Origin: Bacillota bacterium
Lineage (GTDB): Bacteria; Bacillota; Clostridia; Christensenellales; DTU072
Direction: 5' to 3'
NCBI GenBank assembly: GCA_023394875.1
Contig: JAEXAB010000004.1
Location: forward strand, 330,428-394,427
DNA length: 64,000 nt
Below the pieces are notes generated by a model. That model was not told the origin of the DNA and ran no database searches. It saw nothing but the letters and a program-made list of their open reading frames with translations. Below, in pieces: positions 36,024 to 45,631 of this stretch (its first letter is position 1; each line of letters opens with the position of its first letter). Both the position numbers and the translations under genes were made by a program.

Positions 36024-39000
36024 TATGCCCTCTTCCGTACCAAAATCAAAGCTATTCCTACAAGTACTACGCCTACCGCTATGCCTACGTAAAGTATCCA
36101 GTCGTCGTTCTTGCCCGAAGATATTTTTTCGGTCGTCAATATACAGAACGCCTCCAAACTGTTACTGTAGAAACATAAATAATCTCCGTCCCTATAGGCT
36201 TCTATTACGTTTACTTCGCCCTGGGCATTTATATGCGCAACGTAGTATAGTCCGTCATTTGCAAGTTTTATGTTACTATATTCTTTTGCATGCGCAACGT
36301 CGGCTTTATTGAACAATTCTGGCACATAAAGCTTGATAAACAACTCTCCGTTATCCGCTGATTTTACCGAACCGTCGCTCAAGCTTAGGTAGAATATCTT
36401 AGAGACGTTATATCCGAAATATTCGGTGTTTGAGAGCTTGAACACGTCAAAAGTGGTAAGGTAATTTGAGTAGTTTGCGTTGCTGATTTCCCTTGTTATC
36501 AAGGATACGTCGGCGGCAAAAGAACCGCTTACCACAACTTTTTCGGTTTGGTTGTTGTCTCCGGCAAGAAGTTTTGAATTGTTAATGGCAAGCATGCCGA
36601 ATTTGTAGGTTAATACGTAGTTGCTTGATTCGGCTCCGTAAGGCTCTACCCTATATAAGCCTGCCGTTTCCGGTCTTTGAGCAAGCAACGCATTATCTGC
36701 TGCCCTATAGTACCTAAACGAAGGTTCCTTGGTAAATATAGCCCTTGCGCTCTCTCCGTTTACCGCGCCTTGGAACACGTAATTAAATGTGTACGCCGCG
36801 TTTGCAAGCACTGTAATGTCTGCTACTCCCACAACTACGTTTACCGGCACAATACTAAACTCCGTCCAGTAATTGTCGGCGATGTTGAAGTTTTGCAATC
36901 TGTTTACTGCCTTTACACGATAAATTCCCACGTCTTTGGGGTAGCTTGCCGACAAGGCGTTCTCTCCGTAATTATATGGAACAAAGTTATTTCCATTCTT
37001 CACTTCGAACATTAGTTCGGGTGTGTGCTTTATTCCGTTATACATAAAGTAAACGTCGGGCGCTATAGGAACGCCGGTATAATTATAGGTACTGCTTAGT
37101 CCGTAATACAAGTTCATATCGCGGCGTTTTACCGTAAACGTTTCTGTCTTGCTGCTAAGCCTGAAGTTTGTGCTTTCCTGATGTGTTGCCACTGCCTCAT
37201 AGGTCCCTGCGGCAGCTGCCGATATGTCGGGAATGTTTATTCCGTTTACGTCATAATACAATACGTTTAGTATCTGCAAATAACCGCCTACCCCTCTTGC
37301 CTCGGCAGTTAAGCCTTTAACAATAGAGCCGTACGTTCCGATAACGTCACCGCCGAACACTATCTCCACGGTCGCTTTTTGGATAACCAAATCCACAACC
37401 TTTTGGGTGGAAACGTAGTTCAATTCGTTAATAGTAAGAGTAACGATATAAGTTTCGGCATTCTTCGGCGGCTCTGCGCTATTGTAATTGCTGTTTGCGC
37501 AAGAGTAGTTTATAGAATAGCTTATGGTTTCATAAGAGCTGTCGTCCAATCTCACGCCTTGCACTATAGCGTTTACAGCGTGGGTTTGGGCATCGTAGAC
37601 TACTTCTAATTTGTTTGTAATGTTTCTTCCGTATTCGTCAATAAATCTTATTGTAGCCGATGCGGGGGTAATGTTTGCCAGCAACAAAATATAGTTACCG
37701 TTCTCGTCTACTTGTATTCCGCTAGCCTGCAATACGTAGTTATTATTGTCGATATTATATCCGTACAATTTTACGTAGTTTTGAGTGGGTTGTCCGTTGC
37801 TGTCAAACACGTCTTTTCTTATAAAGCTGCTTAGTGAGGAGTTATAACGCAAATTGACTATATCGCCCTCAATCAGACCGCTGTTAGTAACTTCCACTCC
37901 ACCTTGCATGGTTTTTTTGAACACGTAGTTTCTGTTTGTTACCGCGCCATCGGGTATACGGGTATATCCGTCATAAGTCTTAGTAACCATATTGGAAGAA
38001 TAGGTTACGTCAATCGGTCTCTTGGTAATTTCCAATTCCGGATAAATGATTTCTTCGCCCGCCTGCTTATACTTAACGTTTATGTCATAGTTTTTAGAAT
38101 AACCATAGACGTCAGATTTTTTTATCCTTATATTGTATATATCAACGTCAACAGGCGTCAAGGCACCATCCGTGTCAAATATTTCATAAACAGGATTAAT
38201 CAGTCCTAATTTTTCTATACCGTTATATTTTAAGTTGTAGTTGGCATTTACCCTTATATATTCTCCAAATTCATCCAATATATGGGTACCGTTACCCGCT
38301 CCGACTTCTACAAAATGACCTGATGCGTTGAGAATATAATTACCGTAAACTTCTGTTAGCGTTTCACCGTTTTCGTCCTTTATTTTGAGATAGTTTCCGT
38401 TACTGTCCTTAATATAATTTCCTACCGCTTTATCATTTCTTACGTAGCTGAAATCTTCCAGTCGGATATAATCGCCTACTATTCTTATATATTCTCCTCC
38501 GTATATTCTCACGTAAACGGCAGTTAGCTGATTTCTGGTAAAGTATTCTCCGCTTTCGTCACAGAAATAAATGGCGGCGTTTTCGGTAATAATATAGGTG
38601 TTCCCGTTTTCGTCCTTGATGGACTTTCCTAGATTATCGATTACCTTAATATAGTCCCCGACAGAGTTGCGGATATGGGTTAATTCAACTTCGCTTATTA
38701 AATAATAGTTGCCGTCTTTACCTTTGATATAGTTAGGTGTAAGACTATCAAATCTACGATAATCGCCCGATTCATCACGAACGTATGGAGCATAGAAGGT
38801 AAGGAGATTGCCCATATAGGTTCTTACCTTAATAAACACTTCGCCTTCACTTAAAATATGGGTGCCTATGGCATTGGCGCAATCGATATAATTATCTTCG
38901 GAATCCTTGAAAAAGAATATAGTATTATCACTTATATCGGTCAGATAGGTTGCTCTTACGTAGTTGGCGCTCTCGTTTTGTATAAACGGACAAACTTTTA

Positions 39001-42000
39001 AGTCAGTCAACACAAAGAATCTGCCGTCTTTATCCTTGACGTATATTGCCTTTAAGTCATTAAGCTCAAAATAATTACCTTCGAAATCCTTTACGTATTT
39101 TCCGGCAAGAGTATCCACAAGCAGATAATTTCCGTCTTCGTCAAGGATATATGCACCATCGCCAAGAGGTACCAAAACATACTCCCCTGCTTCGTTCTTG
39201 TTGTAGCTGCCTTGAGCCAAAGCGATGTTTACATAATTGCCTTCGAAATCTTTGATATACTTGGCTACCGCTTCGGTCACTTTAACAAAGCCGCCGCTTT
39301 CGTCCTTATAATATTTGGCAACCAAATTATTAATATTGACGTATGCGTTATCTTCTGTCAGCATGAAAGTATCATTTATGTCAATATATTTACCGGAAGT
39401 TAAATCAAATACGTATTTACCTTGAATTTCTGTCAAAAGAACGTAGTTGTCGTTTTCGTCCAATATATATTGTCCTACGATATTCCTAACCTCAAGATAA
39501 TTATTGTCGTAATTCTTTATATGGGTGCCGTTGACAAACTTAAACTCCTCTCCGTCCTTATAGTAGTTTCCTACTATCGCCGTAACCGGTATATAATTGC
39601 CTGCGGAGTCTTTAATATAGTTGCCTTTAACATTCAGCATAATATAATTGCCTTGGGAATCTCTTATATATCTGCCTTGACCGTCGGTTACCGAAATGAA
39701 GTTCTTTTCGAAAGTCCGATAGGTAGTTTCTCCAACTATAACGTACACAAGATTGTCCACGTGCATTATTTGTAGCACGTTCTTGTAAGAATTGACGGTA
39801 TCGTCTTCTCCGACAAAGCCTTTATACTGAATGGTAAATGTGGGATAAGCGGAATTATCTCCGTCGTAAACCTTAGAAGAATATCCTCTTACTTCGGTTA
39901 CCGTGTAGTTTTCTCCATCGAACTCCTGGACAACGAACACCAGCTCAAGTTCTGCTTTAGTGACTTCGTAATAATAATAAGCCTTAGTCACAGCGTTGTA
40001 GTTCGTACTGGCAATAACGGAAATTGAAAATACGTATTTGCCTACGTCTTGGCATTTGGTTATTGATCTATCGATGTCCTTAGGCAGAATGTTGTTCTTG
40101 TCTAGTCCGATAAAGCCGCCTTCCAAAACAATTTTTATTCCGTCCTCACCTATTGCCTCAATCGCAGTATCAATGGGATTAAGTCCAGCCATTCTTATTA
40201 CGTTGGGTTGCTGTCTTGTACCCGAATACACGTTAAAATCGGTATATCTTTCGGTATCATCGTCATAGAAGCCATAAACGATTATCCAGCTTTCCGCCTT
40301 TTTCACGGTAAAGGAAATCGACGGGCTTTCGGGGTCGAATACATAGTTTGATGGAGCTATTCCGCCTATTGGGCGAATGAAATAATGGTCGCCTGCAACC
40401 GGAGTATTACCTACGTCCGACCAGTCTATAGTAGGAGGCACTATTTGGCTTAAAATATCGGGATTTTCTCCGTCTGTTCCTATCCAGCCGCTATAACGAT
40501 AAATAACGTGCTCTTCCACCTCGGAGTTATCCTGCCCATAAATCTTGTACGGTCCGTAACCCTCATCAAAGTCAATATAAATTCTCAAGCTTGCGGGCAA
40601 TACCACAAACTCGTAGAGATATTCCAAACTCATGAAGTTGGCGTTATAATTTACGCTACCCTCGGTGTTGATATAAAACCTTATTGTATAGGTGCCTACA
40701 TTTAGAAGTTTACTTCTGTTTAATATGTTGTTATAGACTATACCGCTTATTTTGTTGGGAATATTATTGGCAGCATTATGGTCGTAGCCGTTGGTGGCGC
40801 CGAAGTTGTAAATATTGTTGTTATAGGAATACAAAATTCCGTTTAATGCCGAAGTTACTGGGACTTCACCTGACGAATAATCGAAGCCGCCTGCGTATAA
40901 GGAATAATTAAAAGTGGCCTCGTTGCCGTTATAAACAAGGTTATAAGTCCCGTCATAACCTAGTGAGGTCGTTGTAGAATACGTCCCTTCCGAAGTAATC
41001 AAAGTAAACGTCAATGCCGAAGACTTTGTAATTTCCAAACTGAGAGTAAAATAAAGAGTATAAATCTTTCCGCCCTCTCCGTCAGAAAAATAGGTGTTAG
41101 CTGTGTTTGTTATAATTGCCGTTACCGTCAAAGTATATTCTGCGCTGTCTCTTATATCCCACAAAGGTACGTCGTTGCCTAGTATGTCTTTAACAACGTT
41201 GCCGTCCTGGTCTTTAAGGTAAAGTAAATTACCTAAAGCGTCTACAGCTTGATAAACGGTCACTCCCCCTGCTTTTACTGCATTGGAAATAAACACATAT
41301 CCCCAGCTATATTGGGCAACGGCCGTCGTCCCGGTAAAGTACTGGTTGAAGTTTCCTAAATAGTAATAATCTGAATCATACTCTTTGGCGTCGTAATTGT
41401 TTTGAGTAACAAGAGTTACTTCCTGTTCTCTTATTGTAAGAGCAATAACAAGTCTTTCGTTACTCGTCTTATAATTTACTTCGTCTTCCACTCTGGGTTT
41501 TGCAAAAACTTTAAGAATGTAAACGCCCACGTCCACAATACTTGTCTTGGTTTCGTCTTCTGTTTCGTCATAAATCGGCACGCCGTCTACTATTCTTCCG
41601 ATAACGTACATGCCAAGATTGCCCACCCCGCCGTTTATTGTATAGTCGGGATACATCTCAAAACCGGTATATGCTTTCTCTTGAACAGGCGCTGCCGATA
41701 TAGAAAGCTCTTTTCTAATAACGTACAGCGTGGTTGGATGATAATTGAAAGCATAATTGTGTTTGCTTGCCCCGCCAATGGAAATTGCGCTGATAAAAAT
41801 ACCTGCATTACTGTTGCCGGGATTTACTGCTACGTCAGCTAAATTGTCGGTACTAAGGTCGCTTCCGAAATAATCTCCGGTAATAAGTCCTTGATACAAT
41901 ACGAAATTACCTTCCACAATATTGCCGCTTTCGGTATATATATAGACAACGTTGCCGTTTTCTTCCACAATATTGCCTTCGGAATCTATCATATATTTAT

Positions 42001-45000
42001 GCTGATTGATATCGGTAATATATTTGGGATTATTTACGTTATAAACAACTTCGCTCTCGCCGTATATTCTGACCGCTTTTGTAAGATATACGTGTACTTC
42101 CTTTGCATGAACGGTTACTTCGAAATCAAAAGAAACAGGAAGGTAGTTGGTGGTGGAAGGTAAAGACAACCTCAGAATATAGATACCCGACAAAGTAAGG
42201 TTAATTACGTTCGGATTTGATAAGTCATAAATAGAATGGTCGTGAGAACTATCGGTACAACTAAAAGTGAAATCAATAACGCTTATCAATTCGCTAGGCG
42301 GTTGGGTTATTTCCAAATATTCTTTATGGTTGTTAAATTTCACTCTTCCGCTTGAAAATAGCATACTGAGATTGGAAGTACCGTTATACTCCATATGATT
42401 ATCGCCGTTTTCTCCTTCAACGATAATAACGTCGGAATCGGGAGTTAGTTTTTCTATATACAAATAAGCATACTGCGGAGCGGTAGGCACAAATATATAG
42501 TTAGGCGCAATTTCATGTCCATCACTGAATTCCAAACGATATAAATCACTTGGCGAAAGGCTTGCGTTGGTGGTTTTGTTAATATCCACGTTTTTGACGG
42601 AATCAAACCAACTGAAAAGCAAGGAAGTGTTAAGGGGTATGTCTACGTGTTGATCCGAACTCATATCGGTCATAAAGCTTCTAAGCGTTGTGTTTGTTTC
42701 GTCCCAACGGAATCCTTCACCTGCCATAAAGCCGGTTATTTCTACAATCGCGTAGTTGTATATACCAAACGCGCTTAGCTCGTCTTCATAGCAATAGCCA
42801 GACATTGAGTTAAAAGGCTCGTCAACAGAACTGCCGTAAAAATAATATAGATCCTTTGTCAAAATAACGCCCGAAAACTTGGCTGTACCTGCGATAGCTA
42901 CTCTGACTACAACGTATAAGGGTTGGTTAAATTTCCTTGTGTAATTGGTGCGTAAAAATTTTATTTGCAAAGATAACGGATTTATTTTACCTTTAGTAAT
43001 ATCGGTAATACCGCTGTTGTTGATATAATTTACGGTGTTAATTTCGTAACTGGCAATAAGATTATCAAGATCCTGGTCTTCATAACCTATTTTCGCTTTG
43101 AGGAAATAATTGTAATTAATAGGAATATTTATTCCAACTCCCGCGGTTGAATACTGCGCGCTATAGCCAAGTTCAATCATAACCGCGTCCGATGCAATTA
43201 TATTGCTTGCCGATGCCGAAAAAGCCGATAATTTCTTGTTGCCGTCATAAGTTTTTTCCACTGCGCATTGATTAATGGTAAGCTGCACTTCTCTACGCAG
43301 TATTTTTAAGTTCAGAATATTGTCTGTAGTAATTGAAATAGTAGCTTTGGAGGAGCCGAATGACTCTGGGATGCTAAAACTATAATCGGGATTTTGCATT
43401 ACTTGTACGTTATTTCCCGAAGAGAAATAGACATAAATATCAAAATAGAAATAATAGTCTTCTGCCGCGTATAGACGACCGGAATATGAATAATATTCCT
43501 GCCCGTCCATATCGGTAAATATTTTTGTATGCTGTGTATCGCCCGGTAGCAGCTTTCTTCCTACTTTCGGTATTATATAGACTGTATTTTTTGCGGCGTC
43601 GGTCTTCATTTTGGTGCTGTCAGCCAAAACCGAAATTTGCCAATTGGTAAAATTGTTTACGTTCATAAGACCGGTAAGGGGATTAATCTGCGTATTAGTC
43701 GCCTTAATGCTGTTGTAATAAACGCCGCCTACGTATCTTTGATATACAAACTCAGTAGGGAATAAAAAATCTCCGTAGTAAAAAGATCCGCTAAACTCCA
43801 TCGGGTCAAAATAAATGTTAACTCCGGGAGGAAGTATGCGGAAAGTAAAGCCCGTAATTATATAATATTTATGTCCGTTACTGTTCGTTGCCGTATTATA
43901 AGCTTCAAATTGTCCTCCGATAATTCTGCCGGGAATTGCTTCATAATTGTTAATTATTTCCATTATTACGGTCGGATTGCCAAATTGCGTATCGCTTGAC
44001 GATAATGAAATCAAATTAATATGAAATTCTTTTAGAGTTTTTACACCTATATCGGCCGAATCGAAAATAGAATTTCCAAAACTAAAAAGCATTTCGTTAG
44101 AAAGAACTTGTGAAAGCGTGGAATAATCGCTACTGATTCCCCCGATAGCTGTCCATTTGGCACTGTCTATATTTTGATTTCGGAACAAAGAAGCCGCCGA
44201 ATCGGTATTATCATATTCTTTGCTGAACTGCATCGTGACGCCAATATTTTGATCAAGGTTAACATTTAGTTTCTTTTTTTCTACTGTAAATTCCTGTAAA
44301 TATTCAGCTCCTGTACCGCTCAAAACCACCTTTATCGGTTCATATTTGTTATCATAAACGAATATCGGGGTTATTCTCAAGTAATATTTACCTGCCTTTG
44401 TTATCGCCTGCTCCGAAGGAATTTTTGTCAATATCAATTGATTGCCGTTTGCTCCCCCCATAATGCCGGTATTCCATTCTATATTCAACTTGTTTTCTAA
44501 ACCGATAAGCGTGGTATTAGAATAACTCCCTTCAAGGTTAGTTGTTTGTTCGGTGATATTGCCTATACCGGAGAATGGCTTAAAATATTTCACGTCGCCG
44601 CTTGAGATATTATAACTACTGTTTATTTTTGAAGAATAAGTAAAGAAATTATTGCTAACAGGTAAAGTCTGACTATGTATTTTTATTAGATCGCGCAGAT
44701 TTGATGCACTGCCGTAGCTACGTTTTTCGGCGGGTATATTCAAGTTGCTGTTTATGCCTATCAAACCGCTTTGAGCTGAGTCAAGTTGCAAATTGGCAGT
44801 GACCACTACGTCAAGGGTAGAAGAAAACACGTATTCTGTTTCTGTCATATATGGAGCAGAACCGTCTCCCGTTAAGGGGTTTTTTTCGAGGTTTTTCAGC
44901 GCCTGGTGCAAATCACACATTTTCCCCACGTAACAGCCCAATGTCAGTGCGGTAATTTTATATACGCCTGCCTTAGTCAAACCGGAAGCTGTTCCGCTAT

Positions 45001-45487
45001 AACTTTGACCATCCCAAGTGGTACCCGTTATCTGGAAGGATTTTACGTAAGCGTATATCTGATTAGACGCTCCTTGTGATTGTGTAACCGCAACCGAAAA
45101 AGGATCCTTTTGCAGTTCGGTGGGACCGGAGTCCGGCGTTGAATAATAAGCAAAGATCATTCTAATGCTTAAATCAGATATCATACCTTCATACCACATA
45201 GTTGACGATTGATTAAACGGAATTTTGTAGTATATTTTCGTTTGCACGTTTCCGGTAGTTTCGTCGTAATATTGTTCGGCAATGTAATTGCTTGAAGACT
45301 CGTTAAAAAAAACGGTATTATTATCAACAGAATATCCTGCGTACGCTAGAGTTCCGTCCGCCTTAGCGCTATCTTCGCTAAAAGAAACTGTTTGGCTTAA
45401 AATAATAATTGCTGTCATCAAGCATAGCAATATGCTCAAAATAACAACAAACTTAAAAGTGTTCACCTTTTTTAGTATATTATTCAT
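36023..45487 (-). CDS. Giant (3154 aa) MBG-repeat membrane-anchored protein with 18-residue repeat block
   Basis: It has a hydrophobic signal (about 12-35), a very long ectodomain and a C-terminal TM (about 3128-3150) ending in RKRA, with no LPXTG. The ectodomain is mostly MBG (YGX-type) units, for example RIYGESEVVYN near residue 1140, KIYGQDNSEV, KVYDGDNSAYP and GTYGSIVKG. Residues about 1928-2413 are a block of about 26 tandem copies of an 18-residue motif, GxYIKDExGNYIxVxxL, inserted between the two halves of one MBG unit. Related short patches occur near 1160-1185 and 1413-1440. The family role is likely adhesion or a cell-surface stalk; substrate unknown. It heads an operon with the 385-aa protein (1-base overlap). 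It has a consensus promoter and an AGGAGG SD. Confidence 0.82.
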   Translation of the reverse strand: MNNILKKVNTFKFVVILSILLCLMTAIIILSQTVSFSEDSAKADGTLAYAGYSVDNNTVFFNESSSNYIAEQYYDETTGNVQTKIYYKIPFNQSSTMWYEGMISDLSIRMIFAYYSTPDSGPTELQKDPFSVAVTQSQGASNQIYAYVKSFQITGTTWDGQSYSGTASGLTKAGVYKITALTLGCYVGKMCDLHQALKNLEKNPLTGDGSAPYMTETEYVFSSTLDVVVTANLQLDSAQSGLIGINSNLNIPAEKRSYGSASNLRDLIKIHSQTLPVSNNFFTYSSKINSSYNISSGDVKYFKPFSGIGNITEQTTNLEGSYSNTTLIGLENKLNIEWNTGIMGGANGNQLILTKIPSEQAITKAGKYYLRITPIFVYDNKYEPIKVVLSGTGAEYLQEFTVEKKKLNVNLDQNIGVTMQFSKEYDNTDSAASLFRNQNIDSAKWTAIGGISSDYSTLSQVLSNEMLFSFGNSIFDSADIGVKTLKEFHINLISLSSSDTQFGNPTVIMEIINNYEAIPGRIIGGQFEAYNTATNSNGHKYYIITGFTFRILPPGVNIYFDPMEFSGSFYYGDFLFPTEFVYQRYVGGVYYNSIKATNTQINPLTGLMNVNNFTNWQISVLADSTKMKTDAAKNTVYIIPKVGRKLLPGDTQHTKIFTDMDGQEYYSYSGRLYAAEDYYFYFDIYVYFSSGNNVQVMQNPDYSFSIPESFGSSKATISITTDNILNLKILRREVQLTINQCAVEKTYDGNKKLSAFSASASNIIASDAVMIELGYSAQYSTAGVGINIPINYNYFLKAKIGYEDQDLDNLIASYEINTVNYINNSGITDITKGKINPLSLQIKFLRTNYTRKFNQPLYVVVRVAIAGTAKFSGVILTKDLYYFYGSSVDEPFNSMSGYCYEDELSAFGIYNYAIVEITGFMAGEGFRWDETNTTLRSFMTDMSSDQHVDIPLNTSLLFSWFDSVKNVDINKTTNASLSPSDLYRLEFSDGHEIAPNYIFVPTAPQYAYLYIEKLTPDSDVIIVEGENGDNHMEYNGTSNLSMLFSSGRVKFNNHKEYLEITQPPSELISVIDFTFSCTDSSHDHSIYDLSNPNVINLTLSGIYILRLSLPSTTNYLPVSFDFEVTVHAKEVHVYLTKAVRIYGESEVVYNVNNPKYITDINQHKYMIDSEGNIVEENGNVVYIYTESGNIVEGNFVLYQGLITGDYFGSDLSTDNLADVAVNPGNSNAGIFISAISIGGASKHNYAFNYHPTTLYVIRKELSISAAPVQEKAYTGFEMYPDYTINGGVGNLGMYVIGRIVDGVPIYDETEDETKTSIVDVGVYILKVFAKPRVEDEVNYKTSNERLVIALTIREQEVTLVTQNNYDAKEYDSDYYYLGNFNQYFTGTTAVAQYSWGYVFISNAVKAGGVTVYQAVDALGNLLYLKDQDGNVVKDILGNDVPLWDIRDSAEYTLTVTAIITNTANTYFSDGEGGKIYTLYFTLSLEITKSSALTFTLITSEGTYSTTTSLGYDGTYNLVYNGNEATFNYSLYAGGFDYSSGEVPVTSALNGILYSYNNNIYNFGATNGYDHNAANNIPNKISGIVYNNILNRSKLLNVGTYTIRFYINTEGSVNYNANFMSLEYLYEFVVLPASLRIYIDFDEGYGPYKIYGQDNSEVEEHVIYRYSGWIGTDGENPDILSQIVPPTIDWSDVGNTPVAGDHYFIRPIGGIAPSNYVFDPESPSISFTVKKAESWIIVYGFYDDDTERYTDFNVYSGTRQQPNVIRMAGLNPIDTAIEAIGEDGIKIVLEGGFIGLDKNNILPKDIDRSITKCQDVGKYVFSISVIASTNYNAVTKAYYYYEVTKAELELVFVVQEFDGENYTVTEVRGYSSKVYDGDNSAYPTFTIQYKGFVGEDDTVNSYKNVLQIMHVDNLVYVIVGETTYRTFEKNFISVTDGQGRYIRDSQGNYIMLNVKGNYIKDSAGNYIPVTAIVGNYYKDGEEFKFVNGTHIKNYDNNYLEVRNIVGQYILDENDNYVLLTEIQGKYVFDLTSGKYIDINDTFMLTEDNAYVNINNLVAKYYKDESGGFVKVTEAVAKYIKDFEGNYVNIALAQGSYNKNEAGEYVLVPLGDGAYILDEDGNYLLVDTLAGKYVKDFEGNYFELNDLKAIYVKDKDGRFFVLTDLKVCPFIQNESANYVRATYLTDISDNTIFFFKDSEDNYIDCANAIGTHILSEGEVFIKVRTYMGNLLTFYAPYVRDESGDYRRFDSLTPNYIKGKDGNYYLISEVELTHIRNSVGDYIKVIDNLGKSIKDENGNTYIITENAAIYFCDESGEYFTRNQLTAVYVRIYGGEYIRIVGDYIRLEDFSYVRNDKAVGNYIKDSNGNYLKIKDENGETLTEVYGNYILNASGHFVEVGAGNGTHILDEFGEYIRVNANYNLKYNGIEKLGLINPVYEIFDTDGALTPVDVDIYNIRIKKSDVYGYSKNYDINVKYKQAGEEIIYPELEITKRPIDVTYSSNMVTKTYDGYTRIPDGAVTNRNYVFKKTMQGGVEVTNSGLIEGDIVNLRYNSSLSSFIRKDVFDSNGQPTQNYVKLYGYNIDNNNYVLQASGIQVDENGNYILLLANITPASATIRFIDEYGRNITNKLEVVYDAQTHAVNAIVQGVRLDDSSYETISYSINYSCANSNYNSAEPPKNAETYIVTLTINELNYVSTQKVVDLVIQKATVEIVFGGDVIGTYGSIVKGLTAEARGVGGYLQILNVLYYDVNGINIPDISAAAAGTYEAVATHQESTNFRLSSKTETFTVKRRDMNLYYGLSSTYNYTGVPIAPDVYFMYNGIKHTPELMFEVKNGNNFVPYNYGENALSASYPKDVGIYRVKAVNRLQNFNIADNYWTEFSIVPVNVVVGVADITVLANAAYTFNYVFQGAVNGESARAIFTKEPSFRYYRAADNALLAQRPETAGLYRVEPYGAESSNYVLTYKFGMLAINNSKLLAGDNNQTEKVVVSGSFAADVSLITREISNANYSNYLTTFDVFKLSNTEYFGYNVSKIFYLSLSDGSVKSADNGELFIKLYVPELFNKADVAHAKEYSNIKLANDGLYYVAHINAQGEVNVIEAYRDGDYLCFYSNSLEAFCILTTEKISSGKNDDWILYVGIAVGVVLVGIALILVRKRA
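38249..39706 (-). repeat. Tandem 18-residue (54-bp) coding repeat block, about 26 degenerate copies
   Basis: The encoded units read like GNYIKDSAGNYIPVTAIV, AKYIKDFEGNYVNIALAQ and GKYVKDFEGNYFELNDLK. The consensus is Gly/Ala at 1, aromatic at 3, Ile/Val at 4, Lys-Asp at 5-6, Gly-Asn-Tyr at 9-11 and aliphatic at 12, 14 and 17. The pattern suggests paired beta-strands joined by a D-x-x-G turn, i.e. a hairpin solenoid. DNA copies are diverged, though some pairs remain alike (around 39070 and 39235). A few units vary in length (15-26 residues). Confidence 0.85.
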
Positions 45488-45519
45488 TGCCGGCCTCCTG
45501 TAAACAGTTCTTCTACTAT

Positions 45520-45548
45520 ATTATATTATAATATAAATTTATAGTCAA
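45520..45548 (-). promoter_or_regulatory. Promoter of the giant MBG protein operon
   Basis: TTGACT (45543-45548), a 17 bp spacer and a perfect TATAAT (45520-45525), inside a very AT-rich stretch with overlapping alternative -10 elements. The AGGAGG SD and ATG follow about 35-55 bp downstream. Confidence 0.75.
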
Positions 45549-45568
45549 CAAGCAATTTTTATTAATAT

Positions 45569-45599
45569 AAAAAAAGCGCGCTTATACGCGCGTTTTTTG
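45569..45599 (-). terminator. Terminator after the DUF624-like gene
   Basis: A GC-only stem (CGCGC with GCGCG) flanked by an A-run and followed by a T-run on the minus strand. It separates the pfkA-typA-DUF624 operon from the giant surface-protein operon. Confidence 0.82.
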
Positions 45600-45631
45600 A
45601 AAAAAAATTGAAACATATTTCTTAGGATACT

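Noticed and set aside
38249..39706. The repeat block as choline-binding or CW_binding cell-wall repeats
   Set aside because: The GWxxxxGxWYY tryptophan signature of those families is missing, and the period is 18 and not about 20 residues.
38249..39706. The repeat block as a CRISPR-like or DNA-level satellite
   Set aside because: The reading frame is kept throughout, DNA copies are much more diverged than the protein pattern, and there are no spacers.
23363..45487. A genomic island bounded by att sites or transposons
   Set aside because: No integrase, transposase, flanking direct repeat or tRNA boundary is seen. The locus has ordinary promoters and terminators on either side.
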